In this document: positions 1-9,952 of the stretch, one piece after another | How positions within the stretch are numbered: position 1 is the stretch's first letter | How the letters are laid out: each line of letters starts with the position of its first letter | Notes under the pieces: model-generated | Seen by the model: the letters and a program-made list of their open reading frames with translations, nothing else | The model's database searches: none | Told to the model about the DNA's origin: nothing | Position numbers and translations under genes: made by a program | NCBI RefSeq assembly: GCF_003048255.1 | Contig: NZ_CP028487.1 | Coordinates: 1,240,001 to 1,304,000 of the forward strand | Reading direction: 5' to 3' | DNA: 64,000 nt | Source: Yersinia massiliensis | Lineage (GTDB): Bacteria; Pseudomonadota; Gammaproteobacteria; Enterobacterales; Enterobacteriaceae

Positions 1-3000
1 AGCGCTGGCAGGTGGATCCGCCATGAAAGGCGTGTCATTGCAACTATTAGATGACAAAGGCCAAGTGCTGGTACAGGCCGAAACGGACGGGCAAGGCCAT
101 GCGCAACTGGAGAAAAATACCAAAGCGAAGCTGTTATTGGCGTCGCAGAACGGGCAAACCAGCCTGATTGACCTCAATGCACCCGCGCTGGATCTGGCTG
201 AATTTGATATCGCGGGGCCGGAAGGTTTCCAGAAGCAGTTCTTTGCCTTCGGTCCCCGTGATTTGTATCGTCCCGGTGAAACCTTAATCGTCAATGGCTT
301 ACTGCGCGATGCAGACGGGAAACCGTTAACCACGCAACCGGTTAAAGTCGATATCCTCAAGCCTGATAGCCAAGTGGTGCGTAGTTTTGTCTGGCAGCCG
401 CAAGAGGGGCTATATCAGTATCAATACGCCATTCCAGAGGCTGGCCCGACGGGTGAGTGGTCGCTGCGTTTTGACTTGGGTGATAACCAGCCGCGTTTGT
501 ACAAATTCAAAGTGGAAGATTTCCTGCCTGAGCGTATGGCGTTGGACATTAGCGCCAGTAAAGAGCCCATTGCCACCGACAGTGAAGCGAGTTTTGCCAT
601 CACAGGCCGCTATTTATACGGTGCTCCGGCTTCTGGCAACCGCCTACAAGGCCAACTGTTCTTGCGCCCGCAGCGTGAAGCTGTTGCGTCATTACCCGGT
701 TTTGAATTTGGTTCGATTATCGAAGAAAACCTGTCACGGACTTTAGATGAGTTCGATACCACGCTCGACAGCGACGGCCAAACGGATGTCGAAGTAGAGA
801 ACAACTGGCAAAATGCTCAGTCGCCACTAAAAGTGATTTTACAGGCCAGTTTGTTGGAATCAGGCGGCCGACCGGTGACTCGCCGCGCAGAACAAGCCGT
901 GTGGCCTGCCGAAGCGCTGGCCGGTATTCGCCCACTGTTCAATAAACAGCAGGTGTATGATTACCGCAGTGACAGCTATAAGTCACAAGCGATGGTCGAC
1001 CAAGACACGCAAGCAGGTTTTGAAATCGTTTATGCCAATGCCGACGGTGAAAAGCTCGCGGTTGATGGCTTGAAAGTTAAGTTGGTGCGTGAGCGCCGCG
1101 ATTATTACTGGCAGTGGTCAGAAAGCGATGGCTGGCAGTCACTGTTTGATAAAAAAGATCTCCAACTGGCTGAACAAACGGTCAATATTGCCGCCAATGG
1201 TAGTGCGAAAGTGAGCTTCCCTGTGGAATGGGGCGCATACCGTGTTGAGGTGAGCAATCCAGATAATGAGCTGGTGAGCAGTTCGCGCTTCTGGGCCGGT
1301 TACAGTTGGCAAGATAATACCTCAGGCAGTGGCGCAGTACGGCCGGACCAAGTGAAACTGACGCTGGATAAACCGGCTTATCGCCCCGGCGAAAAAGTGA
1401 AATTGCACATTCAAGCGCCTGCCGCGGGGAATGGCTACCTATTGGTGGAGTCCAGCGATGGCCCACTCTGGTGGCAAGAAGTGACTATTCCTGAAGGGGG
1501 CACCGAGGTTGAAGTGCCGATTAACCACGGTTGGAATCGCCATGATTTATATCTCAGTGCCACGGTGATCCGACCCGGTGACAAAGCTCAGCAATCGACC
1601 CCCAAACGGGCCATTGGTTTGCTGCATCTGCCGTTAGTCGATGAAACCCGTAAGTTAGCGCTGCAATTAGACGCGCCTGCGCGCATTCGGCCAAACCAAA
1701 CCTTAACGGTGAAAGTGAAAGCTGAACGAACGGGGGCGCCGTTGCCTGAAAAAGTGCAAGTGCTGGTGTCTGCTGTTGATAGCGGAATTTTAAATATTAC
1801 CGATTACACCACGCCGGACCCTTACGATGCTTTCTTTGGTCGTAAACGTTACAGTGCTGATCAATACGATGTCTACGGGCAATTGATTGAAGGGCAGGGC
1901 CGTTTAGCCAGCTTGCGGTTTGGTGGTGATGGTGATGACGAAGATGCACTATCTCGTGGCGGTAAAAAGCCGATCACTGAAGTGACCATCGTGGCGCAGC
2001 AAGCTCAACCTGTCACACTTAATGCGCAAGGTGAAGGCACGGTCGAATTGGCGATCCCTGATTTCAACGGTGAACTGCGCTTGATGGCGCAAGCTTGGAG
2101 TCAGGAAGACTTCGGTAAGGCGGAGTCTAAAGTGGTGGTTGCCGCGCCATTGATTGCTCAGTTGGCTATGCCGCGCTTCTTGGCTGGCGGCGATAGCACT
2201 GAGCTGGCGTTAGATCTCAGTAACTTATCCGGCCAGCCTCAAACTCTTTTACTCAATCTCGCCGCCAGCGATTTATTGGCGTTAAAAGGCGAACCCACTC
2301 AAACGGTCACGCTGGCTAATGGTGAACGTAAAACGGTATTGATTCCGGTTCGAGCGTTGAACGGTTTTGGGCAGGGTGATATTGGCTTGACCATCAAGGG
2401 TATGGTATTGCCGGGCGAGAAACTGGCTGACTATCAACATCATTGGAAAATTGGTGTGCGCCCAGCCTATCCTGCTCAAACTCGTCATTTCGCCAATGTA
2501 CTGCGCAGTGGCGAAAGTTGGAGTCTGCCAGCGGAAGCCCTAGCGGGATTAGCGCCAGAAACGCTGCAAGGACAACTGTTGGTGACTAGCCGTCCACCGC
2601 TCAATTTGGCGCGTTATATCAGTGAGTTATACGCTTATCCGTATGGCTGTCTGGAACAAACGGTGAGCGGATTATATCCTTCGCTGTACAGCAACCACGC
2701 GCAACTCACCGCGCTAGGGATTAAGGCGGATAGTGATGAAAAACGACGCCAAACGATCGATGTAGGGATTGAGCATTTGCTCAGTATGCAGCGATATAAC
2801 GGCGGTTTTGGTTTGTGGAGCAATGACAGCCCTGAAGAGTTTTGGCTGACGGCTTATGCCACTGACTTCCTGTATCGCGCAAGCCAACAGGGTTACAGTG
2901 TGCCCGCGGCCGCATTAATCGCCGCCAATGCACGCTTGCAGCGCTATTTGCAAGATCCTAACCAGATTGAAATTCGCTACAGTGAGCAAACCAAACACAC

Positions 3001-4072
3001 CCGTTTTGCCGTGCAAGCCTATGCCGGTTTAGTGCTCGCGCAGCAGCAGCAGGCATCACTGGGAGCATTGCGCCAATTGTATACCCGCAGCAATGACGCT
3101 CGTTCAGGTCTGCCACTGGTACAGTTGGGGGTCGCACTGAAGTTGATGGGCGATATGCCACGAGCCAAAGAAGCCATCACACAAGGGCTGAATACCCAGC
3201 GTAGCGATAAGGATTATTGGCTGGAAGATTACGGCAGTTCAGTGCGTGATGATGCGCTGATTTTGGCACTATTAACCGACAACAATTTACTGCCAGAAGC
3301 GCGAGATACGCGTTTGTTGGCGCTATCCGATGCGCTGGTAGGCCGTAATTATCTCTCCACCCAAGAAAGCAATGCGTTGTTCTTAGCGGGCCGCACACTC
3401 ATGAGTGGGGCCGAGACACCATGGCAACTGGCGATAGCACCGCAGACGGCATCACTCGAGAACAGTACCACGCTGACGCAAAGTAGTGCATTGAACCAAA
3501 ACTGGTCGGCGCAACAACTGGCTGAAGGGATGCAACTGCAAAACCGTGGTGATATTCCATTGTACAGCCGCGTCGATGTGGTGGGTTATCCGCAGCAAAC
3601 ACCAGTCCCGTTTAGTCGCAACCTCCATATCAACCGCAGTTATATCGGGCTTGATGGCAAGCCGTTACAGCTATCGCAACTGAAAAGTGGTGAACTGGTG
3701 CTGGTGCATCTCGATGTGTGGGCTGATCAGCGCGTACCGGATGCACTGGTGGTAGATTTACTGCCTGCGGGCTTGGAGCTGGAAAACCAAAATCTGGGGG
3801 ACAGCAGCGCTAGTCTGGGCGAGAGCGCCAACAGTGTGACTGAGTTATTGCAGGATATGCAGCAGTCAGATATTAAGCATCAGGAATTCCGTGATGATCG
3901 CTATGTTGCAGCCGTTAGCGTTGATGGCTACCGCCATACCACCTTGCTGTATCTGGCGCGTGCGGTCACACCGGGTATCTACCAAGTGCCCGCGCCGCAA
4001 GTAGAATCAATGTATGTGCCGGATTGGCGGGCATTAGGTGTTACGCCGATGCAACTCGAAATTGTGAAATAA
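1..4072 (+). CDS. yfhM: Alpha-2-macroglobulin family protein YfhM, C-terminal part (5' end outside window)
   Basis: The frame is open from base 2 and ends with TAA at 4072, leaving about 1356 residues. The E. coli protein is about 1650, so roughly the first 300 residues, including the lipoprotein signal, are missing. Bacterial alpha-2-macroglobulins are periplasmic protease traps held by a thioester. The motif YGCLEQT is present with its cysteine codon at 2648-2650, so the CxEQ thioester is intact. Before it lie macroglobulin-like beta domains. After it come the alpha/alpha thioester-domain helices (SMQRYNGGFGLWS) and a C-terminal receptor-like domain. pbpC follows 52 bp downstream, the usual pairing, which suggests protection of the envelope when peptidoglycan is breached and PBP1C repairs it. 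Recognition is by motif, length and neighbour. Confidence 0.95.
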   Translation, partial: ALAGGSAMKGVSLQLLDDKGQVLVQAETDGQGHAQLEKNTKAKLLLASQNGQTSLIDLNAPALDLAEFDIAGPEGFQKQFFAFGPRDLYRPGETLIVNGLLRDADGKPLTTQPVKVDILKPDSQVVRSFVWQPQEGLYQYQYAIPEAGPTGEWSLRFDLGDNQPRLYKFKVEDFLPERMALDISASKEPIATDSEASFAITGRYLYGAPASGNRLQGQLFLRPQREAVASLPGFEFGSIIEENLSRTLDEFDTTLDSDGQTDVEVENNWQNAQSPLKVILQASLLESGGRPVTRRAEQAVWPAEALAGIRPLFNKQQVYDYRSDSYKSQAMVDQDTQAGFEIVYANADGEKLAVDGLKVKLVRERRDYYWQWSESDGWQSLFDKKDLQLAEQTVNIAANGSAKVSFPVEWGAYRVEVSNPDNELVSSSRFWAGYSWQDNTSGSGAVRPDQVKLTLDKPAYRPGEKVKLHIQAPAAGNGYLLVESSDGPLWWQEVTIPEGGTEVEVPINHGWNRHDLYLSATVIRPGDKAQQSTPKRAIGLLHLPLVDETRKLALQLDAPARIRPNQTLTVKVKAERTGAPLPEKVQVLVSAVDSGILNITDYTTPDPYDAFFGRKRYSADQYDVYGQLIEGQGRLASLRFGGDGDDEDALSRGGKKPITEVTIVAQQAQPVTLNAQGEGTVELAIPDFNGELRLMAQAWSQEDFGKAESKVVVAAPLIAQLAMPRFLAGGDSTELALDLSNLSGQPQTLLLNLAASDLLALKGEPTQTVTLANGERKTVLIPVRALNGFGQGDIGLTIKGMVLPGEKLADYQHHWKIGVRPAYPAQTRHFANVLRSGESWSLPAEALAGLAPETLQGQLLVTSRPPLNLARYISELYAYPYGCLEQTVSGLYPSLYSNHAQLTALGIKADSDEKRRQTIDVGIEHLLSMQRYNGGFGLWSNDSPEEFWLTAYATDFLYRASQQGYSVPAAALIAANARLQRYLQDPNQIEIRYSEQTKHTRFAVQAYAGLVLAQQQQASLGALRQLYTRSNDARSGLPLVQLGVALKLMGDMPRAKEAITQGLNTQRSDKDYWLEDYGSSVRDDALILALLTDNNLLPEARDTRLLALSDALVGRNYLSTQESNALFLAGRTLMSGAETPWQLAIAPQTASLENSTTLTQSSALNQNWSAQQLAEGMQLQNRGDIPLYSRVDVVGYPQQTPVPFSRNLHINRSYIGLDGKPLQLSQLKSGELVLVHLDVWADQRVPDALVVDLLPAGLELENQNLGDSSASLGESANSVTELLQDMQQSDIKHQEFRDDRYVAAVSVDGYRHTTLLYLARAVTPGIYQVPAPQVESMYVPDWRALGVTPMQLEIVK

Positions 4073-4124
4073 GTTTTCCCCCTTGATGGCTGGCGACTCG
4101 CTGCACTAAAGGGGGAATCACGTT

Positions 4125-6461
4125 ATGCGAACTGCGTTGTTTTCTCGCTATCGCCGCCTGTGGCTAGCGATGGTCATCATAGCTGTATTGCTTCCGGCCA
4201 CGTTGTGGCTGGCAGATAGGTTATGGCCATTGCCATTGACGCAAGTTCAGGTCGCCCGCGTGGTGGTGGCTGAAGACGGCACGCCCTTATGGCGCTTTGC
4301 GGATGCCGAAGGTGTATGGCGCTATCCGGTCAAACTGCAAGACGTTTCGCCATACTACCTGCAAGCGCTGCTCACATTTGAAGATCGCTGGTTTTACACT
4401 CATCCAGGCGTCAATCCATTGGCGTTGGCCCGTGCTGTTTGGCAAGATCTGCGCGCAGGTAAAATATTGTCTGGTGGCAGTACGTTATCGATGCAAGTTG
4501 CACGCCTTATCGATCCGCATCCTCGCACGTTTACCGGTAAGTTGCGGCAAGTTTGGCGAACTTTTCAACTTGAGTGGCATTTCTCCAAAGATCAAATTCT
4601 CGAACTCTACCTGAATCGCGCCCCTTTTGGTGGCACACTACAAGGGATTGGGGCAGCCAGTTGGACCTATCTAGGGAAACCCCCTTCCCAATTAACACCC
4701 GCAGAAGCGGCACTGTTGGCGGTATTGCCACAAGCCCCTAGCCGCTTACGCCCTGATCGTTACCCACTGCTCGCCAAAGCGGCGCGCGATAAAGTCCTCA
4801 CACGTTTAGCTGATTATCATGTGTGGTCAGCGGAGCATGTGGCTGAAATTAAGCAAGAGGAAATCTGGTTAGCACCGCGTCAGGTGCCACAATTAGCCCC
4901 ACTGCTGGCGCGGCGGTTGAGTACAGGCAATCAACGGGAAGTGATTCAGACCACGTTAGATGCACCATTGCAGCGCCAACTGGAAGATATGGCTGCCGGT
5001 TGGCGTCGGCAATTACCAGAGAAAACATCGCTGGGGCTGCTGGTGGTTGATCATACCACCATGAATGTACGGGCTTATCTGGGGTCGGTTGATTTTCAGG
5101 ATAACAGCCGCTTCGGCCATGTGGATATGGTCAGCGCGTGGCGTTCACCGGGTTCAACACTGAAGCCATTTCTCTATGCGATGGCATTGGATGATGGGCT
5201 AATCCATGCTGAATCCTTGTTGCAAGATGTCCCGCGCCGCTTCGGTGATTATCGCCCCGGTAATTTCGATACCGGATTTCATGGCCCAGTCAGTGCCAGC
5301 GAAGCCTTGGTCCGTTCACTGAACTTACCGGCAGTGCAATTGTTGGAAGCCTACGGCCCTAAACGCTTTACTGCGAATTTACGCAATGGCGGCCTGAACT
5401 TGCGTTTTCCGCCTCACAGTGAACCGAGTCTGGCAGTCATTCTTGGCGGGACGGGCTCACGATTGGACCAGTTAGTTGCCGCCTATAGTGCGTTTGCTCG
5501 TGGTGGTATGGCGGCGACATTGCGCTTTGAACCCCAGCAGCAGGTGCAGGAACGTCGGCTGTTTTCAGCGGGTGCGGCATGGATTATCCGGCGAATATTA
5601 GCCGGAGAAAGCAGACCATTGCCGGATGATAGCTTGCCGGCAACAGTACCATTGGCTTGGAAAACCGGCACCAGTTACGGTTATCGTGATGCGTGGGCAA
5701 TTGGAGTCAATGCCCGTTATGCCATCGGCGTGTGGGTCGGGCGGCCAGACGGGACCCCTGTCGCTGGGCAGTTTGGTTATGCCACGGCTATTCCAATCCT
5801 TAATCAAGTCAATAATTTGCTGCTGGTGGGAATGCAACAAAATGGCCGCCAGTTACCGAGGGATCCGCGGCCTGCATCAGTGAGTCGAGCAGAGATCTGT
5901 TGGCCAAATGGACAGCCGCTGGCGGCGGGGGACAGTAACTGCCGACAACGTCGCCAGAGCTGGGTGCTTGATGGCACATTGCCGCCCACATTGGCGGCAG
6001 CAGGCCAAGAGAATATGCAAGGTAGCCAACTCAGTGTATGGCTTGATGCTCAGGGCTTGCGAGTGGCGGCAGATTGCCCTCAGGCCACACCACACCAAAT
6101 AGCTTTATGGCCGCTACCCCTTGAACCTTGGTTACCCGTGGCGGAACGTCGCAAACAACGCTTACCAGCAATGAGTGCACAATGCCCACCACAAGGTGGT
6201 GTCGACACTCCCCCATTACTGATTTTAGGTCTGCGTGATGGCGCTATTGTTAAGCGTTTACCTGGTCATAGCAGCCTTGATCTTCGTCTGGCTACCCAAG
6301 GTGGCAGTGGACAACACTGGTGGTTTCTTAATGGGGAGCAAGTTGCAGTAACGGAAAATAATCAGTCATGGGTACAAACATTATCTAGCCCAGGGCACTA
6401 TCAACTTAGTGTATTAGATGAAAGTGGATTAGTCAGTAATTTGGGTTTTCGCGTGGAATAA
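4125..6461 (+). CDS. pbpC: Penicillin-binding protein 1C, bifunctional transglycosylase/transpeptidase
   Basis: A 778-residue protein with a short cytoplasmic N-terminus and one membrane anchor (about residues 12-30). The glycosyltransferase-51 domain follows, with its catalytic glutamate at E86 (FEDRWFYTHPGVNP) and the GGSTLSMQ motif. The penicillin-binding transpeptidase domain has all three motifs: STLK with the nucleophile S344, SLN at 398-400 and KTGT at 513-516. The last 90 or so residues (LILGLRDGAIVKRLPG onward) match the C-terminal domain usual in PBP1C. It polymerises and may crosslink peptidoglycan in the periplasm. The ATG start follows a GGGGGAA ribosome site. Length equals the family norm and nothing is broken. 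Confidence 0.96.
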   Translation: MRTALFSRYRRLWLAMVIIAVLLPATLWLADRLWPLPLTQVQVARVVVAEDGTPLWRFADAEGVWRYPVKLQDVSPYYLQALLTFEDRWFYTHPGVNPLALARAVWQDLRAGKILSGGSTLSMQVARLIDPHPRTFTGKLRQVWRTFQLEWHFSKDQILELYLNRAPFGGTLQGIGAASWTYLGKPPSQLTPAEAALLAVLPQAPSRLRPDRYPLLAKAARDKVLTRLADYHVWSAEHVAEIKQEEIWLAPRQVPQLAPLLARRLSTGNQREVIQTTLDAPLQRQLEDMAAGWRRQLPEKTSLGLLVVDHTTMNVRAYLGSVDFQDNSRFGHVDMVSAWRSPGSTLKPFLYAMALDDGLIHAESLLQDVPRRFGDYRPGNFDTGFHGPVSASEALVRSLNLPAVQLLEAYGPKRFTANLRNGGLNLRFPPHSEPSLAVILGGTGSRLDQLVAAYSAFARGGMAATLRFEPQQQVQERRLFSAGAAWIIRRILAGESRPLPDDSLPATVPLAWKTGTSYGYRDAWAIGVNARYAIGVWVGRPDGTPVAGQFGYATAIPILNQVNNLLLVGMQQNGRQLPRDPRPASVSRAEICWPNGQPLAAGDSNCRQRRQSWVLDGTLPPTLAAAGQENMQGSQLSVWLDAQGLRVAADCPQATPHQIALWPLPLEPWLPVAERRKQRLPAMSAQCPPQGGVDTPPLLILGLRDGAIVKRLPGHSSLDLRLATQGGSGQHWWFLNGEQVAVTENNQSWVQTLSSPGHYQLSVLDESGLVSNLGFRVE

Positions 6462-6645
6462 CCCTCCTGTTTTTTATTAAGTTAAAAACTACAGCGCTTG
6501 TACTGGTGATCTTTTGAAAGTCAGACTTATTGTAATAAAAAATGGAATATAAAAAACACTCCCTTATTCGCTAGACTAATTAAGTTTCTGGTAATCTTTA
6601 TTTCCATAAAGATATATCCCTTAACTAACGATAGGGTGGGCTTTA

Positions 6646-9051
6646 ATGATGAAAAATAAGTACCAACTATTATTTATCTCATTGCTAATGGTTTTAAGCT
6701 ATGACGTTTTAGCCGAAAAAGATAAGGTCTGCTTTTATGCGGATTCAAATTATACAGGGGAGTCCATCTGCGCTGCAGAGGGTGATGAAGTTAAGCGTAT
6801 AATGAAGAGTTGGAATGACAGAATATCATCCATTAATGTTCCGGAGGGAATGGTCGTTTCAATCTATGAGAATGATAACTTCTCAGGTCGTTCAACAACA
6901 CTAAAGAATAACATTGATTTTTTATCTCATCCTGATTTTAATTATTTCAACGATATTATAAGTTCTTTCAAAATAAGGTATTCTGCTTGTTTTTATGAGT
7001 ATGATCGTTTCGAGGGTGAGGCGATTTGTCTCTCTGATAATGAACAAATTGACCTATATAATGAAAAGAAACATAATATTTCGGACTCATTGAATGATAG
7101 AATTAGCTCGATTAGTGTCCCTTCAGCTATGCAAGTGACTCTCTACAAAGATGACCGTTACAATGGCGATAGATTTGTGTTAACGGAGAATTTTTTGTTA
7201 GACACTTTAAAAGAACTGGGTATGGCTTTTAATATTTCAAGTATTACGGCATCGCAAATAGATAATTTTGTTTGTGATCGTTCTTGTGTTGTCAATAACA
7301 AGATGGTCATCCCGATAAAGAGTATTTTTGGTCAATATTGGAATGATGAACGGATAGGTTCAAAGCAAGTATTAATCAGTCTTAAATTGACAGGTAATGA
7401 TGATTATTTAATTTGGTTGTCTGATAATGGGCTTATCAGAGTTAAAGATAGAGTTATATATTATATTCATGATTACATTAGTAATGCTGCTTATTATGAA
7501 ATGAGTAGTAATAGTAATCGGTTGTCAATATTGTCACGTTTCAATGGTGGGTATTTTGAATCGCAATTTATAGAATCTTTTGATCATGAAATGCTCTATT
7601 TATCACCCATAATTGGATACTTATTCAATCCCAATAAAGATGACATTCACTTTTCTATTTTGAACTTCAACTTAAATGGAAACAAGTCAGTTATCATAGA
7701 TAAAATTGTGATGGCCGCTGAAAAAGCCGTTCAAAGAACCGAGCGTAGTATCCCAGGGAAAACATCTTGTTGGCTAATACCAATTCTCAATATGTACAAC
7801 TATATTGTGCAAGGAGAATGTAATCAGGTCGATCGGTTTGTGAGGAATATATCTGATTTCTTTAATGGTAGTAGTGATAAAATATTACAAATTTCTGGCT
7901 CATCGAAACCCTTACCAAAAGTTAGTTCCAATAGTGAGCCTACTTCTAAACTTCCTTTAACAGAACCTCATGGAACACTCACCTACATTAAGGCTGGTCT
8001 GGATAAGCAATCATTAACGATGCTTGCAACTGCCTTAGCCTGTAAAGTTTCGATGAAGGAACAATTACTCCCAAATATCCGAACCCGACGTGATGATTCT
8101 CCGGCATGTATTAATTGGACATTGGATATTCTGACTACCTTTACTTTATTATTTGGTGATAGCCTATCAGGCTGGAATGCAGAAAATTTTGGACGAGTCA
8201 TTGAGCGTATTCTTCATCATCAGGATACAGGGTATGCTGTAATAGATGTTGAAGCCGAAAAGCGCCTGGTGCGCAGTGTGGGGGCTTTTATTGCCGAAAA
8301 TGTCGATGAAGATTTGATTCGCTTAAAAACTGCATTCGACTTCTCTCAACTCAGTTATGCCAATTATCTGAGTCATAATAATACTGAATCCCCAGTACTC
8401 CCACCACAGCGGTCACAGGAATTGCTGCTTGGCCGTTATGAATTGGTATTAGAAAACTTCAGCTATACAGAAACTATTCCCAGAATAAGACAGGCTGGGC
8501 AGTGGGTTGAACATCCTGAACTGAATTTTGAGATTGAAATAATTACGGGGGCTCCCAATGTGACATTGCCTGCCCGACAAAATGTGAGTCCAACAGTAGA
8601 AGAATGGCACCGGCTATACCGTCAGCCTCTTCTACTTATTGAGGACAGCAGTGATGATTCTTCTGATATTGAACCCAATGTAGTTCATGCCAGAGATTCG
8701 ATTATTCCAGCTTCACGTATTGTCAGTGATGTTATTCAGAGTTGGTTAAGAACCAGCCGCGAAGATTATATTTATGTCATTGTTCGGCTATCAGGGAAGA
8801 TAGTGAGTATCACATTGGCTGTTGATATTAATGATACAGATTTAGGGATTGGGGGGTCACTGTCCGATCCCGCATATGTGCTGCACCCGCTAAATGAAGG
8901 GGCGATCAGGGGGGCCGGCACCGCAGCTATCAAAGCACTTGCTCATTTTGCCGCTAAAAAAGGGAAAAGGGCTTTAGTTTCAGATGTGATTAGCCAACCT
9001 TCAGCGATTGTTAAAAAGAAGGTCGGCTTTAAATTTATTGATGAATTGTAA
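6646..9051 (+). CDS. Secreted protein with beta/gamma-crystallin-like repeats and a GNAT-like C-terminus
   Basis: An 801-residue protein with a clear signal peptide (cleavage likely after DVLA, about residue 23). The first 200 residues contain Greek-key, beta/gamma-crystallin or peptidase-inhibitor-I36-like units: CFYADSNYTGESIC, SIYENDNFSGRSTTL, CFYEYDRFEGEAICL and TLYKDDRYNGDRFVL, each followed by a DRISSI-type strand. The middle (about 210-650) is not recognised. The last 60 or so residues (EGAIRGAGTAAIKALAHFAA, then a VKKKVGFKF end) resemble the acetyl-CoA loop and closing strand of GNAT acetyltransferases, though this is inference from pattern. The gene is clearly more AT-rich than pbpC and ndk, which are neighbours in E. 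coli, so it looks acquired. It could be an exported effector or toxin with a crystallin-like delivery or binding part. Function is unknown. Confidence 0.8.
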   Translation: MMKNKYQLLFISLLMVLSYDVLAEKDKVCFYADSNYTGESICAAEGDEVKRIMKSWNDRISSINVPEGMVVSIYENDNFSGRSTTLKNNIDFLSHPDFNYFNDIISSFKIRYSACFYEYDRFEGEAICLSDNEQIDLYNEKKHNISDSLNDRISSISVPSAMQVTLYKDDRYNGDRFVLTENFLLDTLKELGMAFNISSITASQIDNFVCDRSCVVNNKMVIPIKSIFGQYWNDERIGSKQVLISLKLTGNDDYLIWLSDNGLIRVKDRVIYYIHDYISNAAYYEMSSNSNRLSILSRFNGGYFESQFIESFDHEMLYLSPIIGYLFNPNKDDIHFSILNFNLNGNKSVIIDKIVMAAEKAVQRTERSIPGKTSCWLIPILNMYNYIVQGECNQVDRFVRNISDFFNGSSDKILQISGSSKPLPKVSSNSEPTSKLPLTEPHGTLTYIKAGLDKQSLTMLATALACKVSMKEQLLPNIRTRRDDSPACINWTLDILTTFTLLFGDSLSGWNAENFGRVIERILHHQDTGYAVIDVEAEKRLVRSVGAFIAENVDEDLIRLKTAFDFSQLSYANYLSHNNTESPVLPPQRSQELLLGRYELVLENFSYTETIPRIRQAGQWVEHPELNFEIEIITGAPNVTLPARQNVSPTVEEWHRLYRQPLLLIEDSSDDSSDIEPNVVHARDSIIPASRIVSDVIQSWLRTSREDYIYVIVRLSGKIVSITLAVDINDTDLGIGGSLSDPAYVLHPLNEGAIRGAGTAAIKALAHFAAKKGKRALVSDVISQPSAIVKKKVGFKFIDEL

Positions 9052-9131
9052 GTGGAGCCAGATAAATGTGATTTGTGCATAAATTTGAGCAATTAAGATA
9101 AATATTTTTTAATAAAATGTTGTGATTCCCA

Positions 9132-9160
9132 TATGCAAGCGCTTATCACACCCCTATAAT
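9132..9160 (+). promoter_or_regulatory. Candidate sigma-70 promoter of ndk
   Basis: A consensus -10 TATAAT lies at 9155-9160. A weak -35-like TATGCA lies at 9132-9137, 17 bp away. This is about 125 bp before the ndk start, in the only intergenic stretch ahead of that gene. It is seen by eye and not tested. Confidence 0.45.
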
Positions 9161-9286
9161 CTGCGACCACTGTACAGGTCGGCATCATTTTGTCGTTAAA
9201 GGAACCGTCCCCACCGTGTTTATCGGCTGATTAAGTGGATGGCGGTTCTGAGTCTGACTGATATTAAAAATCCAATAGAGGTTATC

Positions 9287-9715
9287 ATGGCTTTAGAACG
9301 TACTTTCTCCATCATCAAACCCAATGCTGTTGCTAATAACGATATTGGTGCCATCTATGCACGTTTTGAAAGTGCTGGCTTCAAAATTATTGCGGCAAAA
9401 ATGCTGCACCTGTCTAAAGAACAAGCCGAAGGTTTTTACGCTGAACATAAAGGCCGTCCATTCTTTGATGGTTTGGTCGAATTTATGACATCAGGCCCAA
9501 TCATGGTTCAAGTGTTGGAAGGTGAAAATGCCGTTCAGCGTCACCGTGATATCATGGGCGCAACTAACCCAGATAACGCTTTGGCTGGGACTTTGCGTGC
9601 TGATTTTGCTGATAGCTTCACTGCTAACGCGGTACACGGTTCGGATGCTGTTGAATCTGCTCAGCGTGAAATCGCTTATTTTTTCGCCGCGGATGAGATT
9701 TTTCCTCGCAGCTAA
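9287..9715 (+). CDS. ndk: Nucleoside diphosphate kinase
   Basis: A 142-residue protein, one shorter than the E. coli enzyme. It transfers phosphate from ATP to other nucleoside diphosphates through a phospho-histidine. The catalytic H117 is in the signature NAVHGSD, and the N-terminal ERTFSIIKP strand and RxR(H)RDIMGATNP loop are present. A reading frame from 9239 would add 16 residues, but [12 protein letters not shown] is the family start. The start at 9287 also has an AGAGG ribosome site six bases upstream. It is a single-gene unit with its own promoter and a terminator hairpin at 9825-9854. It is the first core gene after the accessory crystallin-repeat gene. Confidence 0.98.
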   Translation: MALERTFSIIKPNAVANNDIGAIYARFESAGFKIIAAKMLHLSKEQAEGFYAEHKGRPFFDGLVEFMTSGPIMVQVLEGENAVQRHRDIMGATNPDNALAGTLRADFADSFTANAVHGSDAVESAQREIAYFFAADEIFPRS

Positions 9716-9824
9716 TTAATTGATTCAGTTTGGAAATAGCCGGTATTTAACCAACAGAAACAATAAAGTTGGTCCGGCACCTTTCCAATCATGGAATCCA
9801 TGCCTTAAAATTCGTACAATGCCG

Positions 9825-9860
9825 CGCCTCGGTAGAGCTATCTCTTCTGGGGCGTTTTAT
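9825..9860 (+). terminator. Rho-independent terminator after ndk
   Basis: The outer stem is CGCCTC (9825-9830) with GGGGCG (9849-9854). The inner stem is AGAG with CTCT. A TTTTATTATTT run follows immediately. It separates ndk from rlmN. Confidence 0.6.
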
Positions 9861-9952
9861 TATTTATATTTATTCATATATCGCCGTTTCTGAAGCCATA
9901 CCTGGTTTATAGCGCAGCGCCGTAAAGTGTAACAACGAGGCCACGACAACTC

